Shown in pieces: positions 39,151-43,740 of a stretch of DNA of 43,740 nt. Under the pieces are notes generated by a model. The model ran no database searches. It was not told the origin of the DNA and worked only from the letters and a program-made list of their open reading frames with translations. The stretch is from IMG/VR virus record IMGVR_UViG_3300021373_001571, positions 1 through 43,740 of that record. One strand, 5' to 3'. The DNA is from a virus. Numbering within the stretch: the stretch's first letter is position 1; each line of letters starts with the position of its first letter. A program made the translations under genes and the position numbers.

Positions 39151-40254
39151 ATGCAAAAACCTTTTGACTTAACAAAGTTCAGAACTGGATTGACAAAAAG
39201 CATATCTGGTATTAGTGCAGGATTCCATGACCCTAGGGATTGGATCAGCACTGGTAACAAAACATTAGACTACCTAATTAGTGGGGACTTCAATGGAGGT
39301 ATCCCACTAGGTAAAGTTAGTGTGTTTGCAGGTGAATCAGGTTCTGGTAAATCGTTTATATGTTCTGGAAACATTGTTAAAAATGCACAAGATAAAGGAT
39401 GTCAAGTAGTATTATTTGACTCTGAAAACGCATTGGATGAACAATGGTTACAGGCATTAGATGTAGACACTTCTCCAGAAAAATTACTGAGAGTAAGTGT
39501 TTCAATGATTGATGACGTTGCCAAAGCAATATCTGAATTTATGAAAGACTACAAAGCAAATTATGGTGATCTGGAATATGATGAAATGCCAAAACTTGTT
39601 TTTGTAGTAGACAGTTTAGGTATGCTTTTAACTCCTACAGACGTTGATCAATTTAACAAAGGTGATATGAAAGGCGATATGGGCCGTAAACCAAAGGCAT
39701 TAGCCTCCTTGGTTAGAAATACGGTAAACCAAATCGCCCCTTTCCCTATTGCCTTAGTGGCAACAAATCATACTTATGCATCACAAGATATGTTTGACCC
39801 TGATGATAAAATATCAGGCGGACAAGGTTTTATATATGCATCAAGTATTGTTGTAGCAATTAAAAAACTTAAACTAAAAGAAGATGCTGACGGAAACAAA
39901 GTATCTACAGTACAAGGTATTAGAGCCGCTTGTAAAGTTATGAAGTCAAGATACAGCAAACCTTTTGAAGGTGTGCAGATCAAGATACCATATGAAAGCG
40001 GAATGGATCCATATAGTGGTATGTTAGAGATGTTAGAATCCAAAGGCATTGTGGAAAAAGTCGGGAATAAACTTTCTTATGTATCACCAGTAACTGGTGA
40101 GGAAATAAAAGAGTTCAGAAAAGGCTGGACTAATGATAAACTTCAACTAATTATAGATGAATGGGGACAAAATCCTAAAGTACAAGATGAAGTTGAGGAT
40201 ATAGACCCTGATGTATTAGAACCAGATATGGAGGATTATACAGATGAGTCCTGA
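39151..40254 (+). CDS. uvsX: UvsX RecA-like recombinase
   Basis: A 367-residue recombinase of the RecA/UvsX family. Walker A VFAGESGSGKSFIC (about 57-70), the catalytic Glu in LFDSENALDEQW, Walker B LVFVVDSLGML (about 150-160), the ATNHTY strand and the GGQGFIYASSIVVAI DNA-binding loop region are intact. Length is close to T4 UvsX (391). AAGGAG precedes the ATG; it lies 9 bp after gp32 and is followed by a small gene and UvsY, so the strand-exchange set is expressed together. Confidence 0.95.
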   Translation: MQKPFDLTKFRTGLTKSISGISAGFHDPRDWISTGNKTLDYLISGDFNGGIPLGKVSVFAGESGSGKSFICSGNIVKNAQDKGCQVVLFDSENALDEQWLQALDVDTSPEKLLRVSVSMIDDVAKAISEFMKDYKANYGDLEYDEMPKLVFVVDSLGMLLTPTDVDQFNKGDMKGDMGRKPKALASLVRNTVNQIAPFPIALVATNHTYASQDMFDPDDKISGGQGFIYASSIVVAIKKLKLKEDADGNKVSTVQGIRAACKVMKSRYSKPFEGVQIKIPYESGMDPYSGMLEMLESKGIVEKVGNKLSYVSPVTGEEIKEFRKGWTNDKLQLIIDEWGQNPKVQDEVEDIDPDVLEPDMEDYTDES

Positions 40255-40477
40255 AACAGCACTACTATTAGATGCCTGGGATACCGTTAAGTCGTTTATT
40301 CCGGCAAAGGAAAGGCTTCACGTAGCAGAAGAACTTGTAAGAACATTTGAAGATCATGTAAGCATCTCAGATGCAGAGGATCATTTAAATGAATTCGATA
40401 CAGTTATGAAGGCGGCGTTGGTTAGTCATTTTGATATCGGCCTTGAAGATGAGGACGATGAGGAGTGGGAATATTAA
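40244..40477 (+). CDS. Small acidic protein between uvsX and uvsY
   Basis: A 77-residue, very acidic protein (end: GLEDEDDEEWEY), helical, with KSFIPAKERLHVAEELVRTF. GGAGG lies 10 nt upstream and the start overlaps uvsX by 11 bp; its stop overlaps the uvsY start. The acidic composition and position suggest a partner or regulator of the recombination proteins. Function not known. Confidence 0.7.
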   Translation: MSPETALLLDAWDTVKSFIPAKERLHVAEELVRTFEDHVSISDAEDHLNEFDTVMKAALVSHFDIGLEDEDDEEWEY

Positions 40478-40938
40478 TGGCAACCCATTATAATAAAATT
40501 GTTGACGATCTAGGTAATATTGTAGATGCTATTGCATACTATGAGAAAGAACTAGAAGATGCAAGATGGGAAGTCAGAATAAAAGGGAGTTTGGAGAAAG
40601 CCTCCTCCTCCCTTCCCGGTCTGACAGAGTTTCGCTTCAATCAACTACAAGAGATTGAAGCAATACTCGAACATTTAAATATAGAACTTCGCAAAGAACG
40701 TTCTAAAATATTTCGTAAATACCTAGAAAACTATAATAGAACTTTAAGTAGCCGAGACGCAGATAAATTTGTTGACGGTGAACAAAGTGTTATAGATTTA
40801 TCTCACTTAGTTAATCAATTCAGTCTTTTAAGAAATAAATACTTGGGTATAATGAAAGGTCTTGATACAAAACAATGGCAAATTGGACACATTACAAGAC
40901 TCAGAACTGCAGGTATGGAAGATATAGTAATTGATTAA
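40477..40938 (+). CDS. uvsY: UvsY recombination mediator
   Basis: A 153-residue protein. The ATG at 40477 (TAATG overlap with the gene before) is preferred to a GTG at 40465. The helical sequence and the C-terminal block SLLRNKYLGIMKGLDTKQW, then QIGHITRLRTAGMEDIVI, match UvsY of T4-like marine phages. In T4, UvsY loads UvsX onto gp32-covered DNA; here all three genes lie together in the order gp32, uvsX, small gene, uvsY. Confidence 0.88.
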   Translation: MATHYNKIVDDLGNIVDAIAYYEKELEDARWEVRIKGSLEKASSSLPGLTEFRFNQLQEIEAILEHLNIELRKERSKIFRKYLENYNRTLSSRDADKFVDGEQSVIDLSHLVNQFSLLRNKYLGIMKGLDTKQWQIGHITRLRTAGMEDIVID

Positions 40939-42083
40939 TGATTAAAACATTTGAATACGACCTAATACAATGTCAAGAAAGAACTTGGCATAGTTGGGAA
41001 AATTTTACAGAAACACTAACACAAAACTTCCAAAGTTTTAGGCAGTCAAATCCTGATGAGCCTGTAAAAATTGTTTTTAGTTATACTTGTGAAGGTACAA
41101 TGTGGCTTGTTGACGGCAGTCACTTTTATAAAGCAATACATGATTTCGGTAAAAAGTATAATGTAAATTTAAGCAATATAACATACAAAGGCTCAAACGA
41201 AAAATTACAAGACAGTTACGATAATTGGCATAGGCTATACTCAGACACACCAGACAAAATAAATGTAGTGAGTGAATGCTTTGGACTCTACTTGTATAGA
41301 AAAAATAGTGGGTATCATGATAAATTAATATACACTAAAGAAGCACCTACACACCTAAGAAGTAAAAAATATAATTGCCTAAATGCAAATATGTTGCCAC
41401 ATAGATTAATGTTTATGTTAGCAATGCAAAAAAATGGTTTGATAAATACGGAAAATACTTATACAAGTTTCCATGCTTATCCAGAACTATTAAATCCAAG
41501 TCCTGAAGATCCTATACTTAAACATGATAAATGGGCCAGCATACTGACACCAGAATTTAAATCTCAATTACCAATACAATTTGATTTGTCTGGGAATTGG
41601 GAACAAATATACGATAAGATATTTGAAAGTTATCCTCAGGTAAATGGATTAGATTGGAATAAGGTGGGAGATTTTAGATATCTTTATGAAGATTGTTACT
41701 TTACTGTAACTACAGAAAGTTCAGAGAGTCATGATTTATGTGATTATCATTGGGACGACAAAGTAAATGACTATTTTAGAAGTTTTCATAAAGAGATGTT
41801 TCTAACAGAAAAAATTACAAGGCCTATGCTTAACTTACATCCACAAATTATATACGGAGCATCAGGAACATTAGAACATTTACACAGTATTGGATTTAAA
41901 ACATTTAGTGACTATTGGGACGAACATTACGATCATTTAAACGGAGAACGTAAACTAGATGCAATAATGGATATACTAATAGACTTAGGTTCCAGATCAC
42001 AAGAAGACTTACACGACATGTATTGGGATATGATGCCAATACTTAAACATAATCAAGCAGTTCTGCTCGATATTACTATTTAA
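40938..42083 (+). CDS. Glycosyltransferase-like protein 2
   Basis: A 381-residue protein. Its C-terminal part (FLTEKITRPMLNLHPQIIYG, GTLEHLHSIGFKTFSDYWD, then a helix LDAIMDILIDLGS) has the same plan as the C-terminal part of the protein at 13744-15111. That pattern is seen in fucosyltransferase- or exostosin-like phage proteins. The N-terminal half, with VKIVFSYTCEGTMWL, is different. Predicted sugar transfer, substrate unknown. The gene overlaps the uvsY stop by one base, so it is expressed with the recombination genes. Confidence 0.6.
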   Translation: MIKTFEYDLIQCQERTWHSWENFTETLTQNFQSFRQSNPDEPVKIVFSYTCEGTMWLVDGSHFYKAIHDFGKKYNVNLSNITYKGSNEKLQDSYDNWHRLYSDTPDKINVVSECFGLYLYRKNSGYHDKLIYTKEAPTHLRSKKYNCLNANMLPHRLMFMLAMQKNGLINTENTYTSFHAYPELLNPSPEDPILKHDKWASILTPEFKSQLPIQFDLSGNWEQIYDKIFESYPQVNGLDWNKVGDFRYLYEDCYFTVTTESSESHDLCDYHWDDKVNDYFRSFHKEMFLTEKITRPMLNLHPQIIYGASGTLEHLHSIGFKTFSDYWDEHYDHLNGERKLDAIMDILIDLGSRSQEDLHDMYWDMMPILKHNQAVLLDITI

Positions 42084-42087
42084 ACAC

Positions 42088-42115
42088 TTGACATTTAGTT
42101 AAAATTTGCTATACT
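42088..42115 (+). promoter_or_regulatory. Sigma70 promoter, extended -10
   Basis: TTGACA (42088-42093), a 16-bp spacer and TATACT (42110-42115) preceded by TGC. The start near 42122 serves the small membrane gene at 42137. Confidence 0.7.
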
Positions 42116-42136
42116 ATATATATTAGTTAGGTATAT

Positions 42137-42280
42137 ATGGGAATAATTTTAACAATTTTAATTTTACTAGGTTTTGGGTATATCTTTAGAGATACATTTG
42201 ATAGTCCTAGTGGTTGTTTATCTACAATACTTTCGATTTTATTGTTAATTTATCTTACAAATTTATTATTTACTAGTTGA
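42137..42280 (+). CDS. Small membrane protein, 47 aa
   Basis: ATG at 42137, TGA at 42278-42280. Two hydrophobic stretches (GIILTILILLGFGYIF and STILSILLLIYLTNLL) around a short polar loop RDTFDSPSGC suggest a membrane hairpin. It has its own promoter upstream, and its stop codon is inside the next promoter's -35 box. No clear Shine-Dalgarno sequence. Coding status rests on the promoter, the size of the open frame and the membrane pattern, so it is moderately sure. Confidence 0.55.
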   Translation: MGIILTILILLGFGYIFRDTFDSPSGCLSTILSILLLIYLTNLLFTS

Positions 42281-42304
42281 CAAATATAAAAAATTTGTTA
42301 TAAT
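42277..42304 (+). promoter_or_regulatory. Sigma70 promoter of AAA+ gene
   Basis: TTGACA (42277-42282), a 16-bp spacer and TATAAT (42299-42304) with TGT before it (extended -10). The predicted start near 42311 lies about 30 nt before the ATG, with GGGAGG between them. Confidence 0.82.
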
Positions 42305-42339
42305 ATACTTATATTTAAATAAAGCCGTGGGAGGCAAAT

Positions 42340-43380
42340 ATGAAAAATAGAGACTTTGTTAAGATTAAAAATGGCATACACAGAAGTAAGCCAGTAACAA
42401 ACGCAGTATTCCCTTTACTCAAAGGGGTAACATTTGGTAAACGTGGAGCATTTGTAACAGTTGATGCAACTGCTTTAATGGGAGCCGAGTTCACAAAAAT
42501 CAGAGTATTAGTTGATTCTCCAAGTGAAGTTGTTCCAGCAACTGAGCAAGAGTATAACAGTTTTATACCTGAAAACATGAAGCCTAAAAAGAAAAAGGAA
42601 ACTACCAAACAAGCAATGGACAGAATTGCTGAAAGATTTAGAATCCTTGATGAGATGACTGATGCAGTTGCTAACGGTGTTGTTAGAGGACTAATTGTAT
42701 CAGGCCCTCCAGGAGTAGGTAAAAGTTTTGGTGTTGAAACTATACTTGAAGAGTATGATGCAATGGCAAAAATTGGTGGTAAAGTAAAAACTGAAATTGT
42801 AAAAGGTTCAATGACACCAATTGGTTTATATCAAACACTATTTAATAATAGTGCAGAAGGTGATATACTTGTATTTGATGACTGTGATAGTGTGCTATTT
42901 GACGAAGTTTGTCTTAATATGCTTAAAGCGGTTTTAGACTCAGGTAAGAAAAGAACTATTAGTTGGAAAGCAGAATCTTCAGCACTAAGAAGAGAAGGAA
43001 TACCTGATAGATTTGATTTTAAAGGTGGAGTTATCTTTATTACTAATGTGAACTTTGAAAATGTTAGAAGTAAAAAGATACAAGATCACTTAGCCGCTCT
43101 TATGTCAAGATGTCACTACATTGATTTAGGAATGGATTCAATAGACGATAAGTTTATTAGAATTAACCAAATCATTAGAGATGGTATGCTTAAAGAGTAT
43201 GGCTTTAGCAAGGAGTTCGAAAAAGAAATTGTTGACTTTATGCATGAGAACGCTCAGAGGCTCAGAGAGATATCATTAAGAATGGTACTCAAGATAGCCG
43301 ACTTGGCAAAAATGAACTTTGATAACTGGAAGGGGTTAGCAAGGTCAACATGTATGACTAGGTTCGATATCTACTCGTAA
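42340..43380 (+). CDS. AAA+ family ATPase
   Basis: A 346-residue P-loop ATPase. Residues 1-75 form a small N-terminal domain with a basic linker (KPKKKKETTKQ). Walker A is VSGPPGVGKSFGVE (about 120-133), Walker B DILVFDDCDSVLFDE (about 176-190), a sensor strand GVIFITNVNF (about 227-236) and an Arg-rich segment DHLAALMSRCHYIDL. The C-terminal helical lid includes LREISLRMVLKIADLAK. GGGAGG precedes the ATG. Similar ATPases occur in marine T4-like phages near replication genes. The target (protein remodelling or DNA) is not known; it is not a clamp loader or helicase by motif. Confidence 0.85.
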   Translation: MKNRDFVKIKNGIHRSKPVTNAVFPLLKGVTFGKRGAFVTVDATALMGAEFTKIRVLVDSPSEVVPATEQEYNSFIPENMKPKKKKETTKQAMDRIAERFRILDEMTDAVANGVVRGLIVSGPPGVGKSFGVETILEEYDAMAKIGGKVKTEIVKGSMTPIGLYQTLFNNSAEGDILVFDDCDSVLFDEVCLNMLKAVLDSGKKRTISWKAESSALRREGIPDRFDFKGGVIFITNVNFENVRSKKIQDHLAALMSRCHYIDLGMDSIDDKFIRINQIIRDGMLKEYGFSKEFEKEIVDFMHENAQRLREISLRMVLKIADLAKMNFDNWKGLARSTCMTRFDIYS

Positions 43381-43389
43381 AGTTTAGAG

Positions 43390-43412
43390 CCCTTAATAAA
43401 TATTTTTAAGGG
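43390..43412 (+). terminator. Hairpin after AAA+ gene
   Basis: CCCTTAA / TTAAGGG with a 9-nt AT loop. The loop region contains AATAAATA (43395-43402), so it could also act as a late promoter for the gene at 43565. It lacks a good T run. Confidence 0.45.
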
Positions 43413-43421
43413 TTCCCCCTA

Positions 43422-43449
43422 GTGTTCAAAACCCTCCCACTTTGAACAC
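43422..43449 (+). repeat. Perfect 9-bp inverted repeat
   Basis: GTGTTCAAA and TTTGAACAC around a 10-nt pyrimidine-rich loop. No T run follows, so it is not a normal terminator; it could be an mRNA end-protecting hairpin or a protein-binding site. Confidence 0.6.
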
Positions 43450-43455
43450 GATTAG

Positions 43456-43478
43456 CCCCCAAATTTATTTGGGGGTTT
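43456..43478 (+). terminator. Strong Rho-independent terminator
   Basis: CCCCCAAA / TTTGGGGG with a 4-nt loop, then TTTCTT. It ends the replication block before the next promoter. Confidence 0.8.
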
Positions 43479-43492
43479 CTTATATAAACCTC

Positions 43493-43520
43493 TTGACAAA
43501 TTCTAATACCAATGTATAAT
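43493..43520 (+). promoter_or_regulatory. Sigma70 promoter at right end
   Basis: TTGACA (43493-43498), a 16-bp spacer and TATAAT (43515-43520). The predicted start near 43527 leaves a leader of about 38 nt with ATGGAG before the ATG at 43565. Confidence 0.8.
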
Positions 43521-43564
43521 TAAACTTATAAATTAAATTGCGACTTTTACGTCATGGAGATATA

Positions 43565-43740
43565 ATGAATTTTGAAGATTTTTTTCATAAACACATATTA
43601 AAGATTACATTTATAATATGTTTACCGCTTCTTACTGCATGGGCATTTGCAGATGAAATAGAAGAAATTGTTGTGACAGCACAACAAGAAAAAACAATTA
43701 AAGCAGACCCAATTACTAGCAGTAGTTTAATGAGTGCTAT
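43565..43740 (+). CDS. Secreted TonB-box-like protein, 5' part
   Basis: Only the first 58 full codons are in the window. A signal peptide (about 10-28: ILKITFIICLPLLTAWAFA) is followed at once by DEIEEIVVTAQQEKTIKADP. EEIVVTA is the typical TonB box at the mature N terminus of TonB-dependent outer-membrane receptors, which contacts the TonB energy transducer. The following residues do not clearly show the start of a plug domain, so a full receptor cannot be claimed. It has its own consensus promoter and Shine-Dalgarno sequence. Confidence 0.7.
   Translation, partial: MNFEDFFHKHILKITFIICLPLLTAWAFADEIEEIVVTAQQEKTIKADPITSSSLMSA

Noticed and set aside
1-43740. CRISPR arrays, insertion sequences, integrase or attachment sites
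   Set aside because: No regularly spaced direct repeats, no transposase or integrase motifs and no terminal inverted repeats were seen. The tRNA gene has no visible partial duplicate nearby.

Overview
The window is a strongly AT-rich piece of a T4-like marine myovirus genome. The T4 core genes that can be recognised are neck gp13 and gp14, sheath completion gp15, terminase gp16 and gp17, sheath gp18, tube gp19, head completion gp4, the dNMP kinase of T4 gene 1, gp32, UvsX and UvsY. T4-type late promoters (TATAAATA-like) lie in front of many genes. Together with the curli-like genes at the left end, which are known from metagenome-derived SAR11 phages (pelagimyophages), this points to a pelagimyophage or a close relative. 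The host assignment is an inference. No integrase, plasmid or host housekeeping genes are visible.

Layout. (1) 1-8601, plus strand, is a secretion, surface and signalling block: the end of a CsgG-type outer-membrane secretion pore, a curlin-repeat protein, a FecR-domain protein, a second curlin-repeat protein, three small membrane proteins, a lipoprotein whose gene ends in a dnaX-type slippery heptamer, a secreted DUF5658-like protein, a membrane class III adenylate cyclase with a CHASE2 sensor, a 2OG-Fe(II) oxygenase and a conserved small protein. (2) 8602-13588, minus strand, holds an unknown protein, a Nudix hydrolase, gp15, a coiled-coil protein, gp14 and a radical SAM protein. (3) 13646-21496, plus strand, starts with tRNA-Ser(GCU) and continues as a tightly overlapping metabolic island: a glycosyltransferase-like protein, a PLP aminotransferase-like protein, an unknown, an amidinotransferase, two 2OG oxygenases, an NAD-dependent epimerase/dehydratase and a cobalamin-type radical SAM protein. 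(4) 21537-37948, plus strand, is the packaging and tail module: gp13, dNMP kinase, sheath, a separately transcribed insert, tube, a tube-fold protein, an acyl carrier protein, gp4, gp16, gp17 and several phage-conserved unknowns. (5) 38119-43380 is replication and recombination: gp32, UvsX, UvsY, a second glycosyltransferase-like protein, a small membrane protein and an AAA+ ATPase. (6) After three tandem hairpins, a secreted protein with a TonB-box-like N terminus starts and runs off the end.

Expression logic. Two promoter classes are visible. Seven sigma70-type promoters (TTGACA/T, 16-17 bp, TATAAT-like) serve the small membrane genes, gp32, the insert after the sheath gene, and the right-end genes. 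About nineteen late promoters carry an NATAAATA box. At twelve genes the box ends only 5-6 nt before the ATG, with no Shine-Dalgarno sequence, which predicts leaderless late mRNAs. Highly expressed structural genes (sheath, tube) instead have the box 30-45 nt upstream and a good AGGAG.

Most interesting: the probable -1 frameshift at 4862-4868 that would add a 71-residue tail to a lipoprotein; the combination of curli export, FecR and CHASE2 cyclase in a phage; a shared C-terminal cap on the three exported curli-block proteins; the leaderless late promoter architecture; and the biosynthetic island inserted into an inverted, split neck module.
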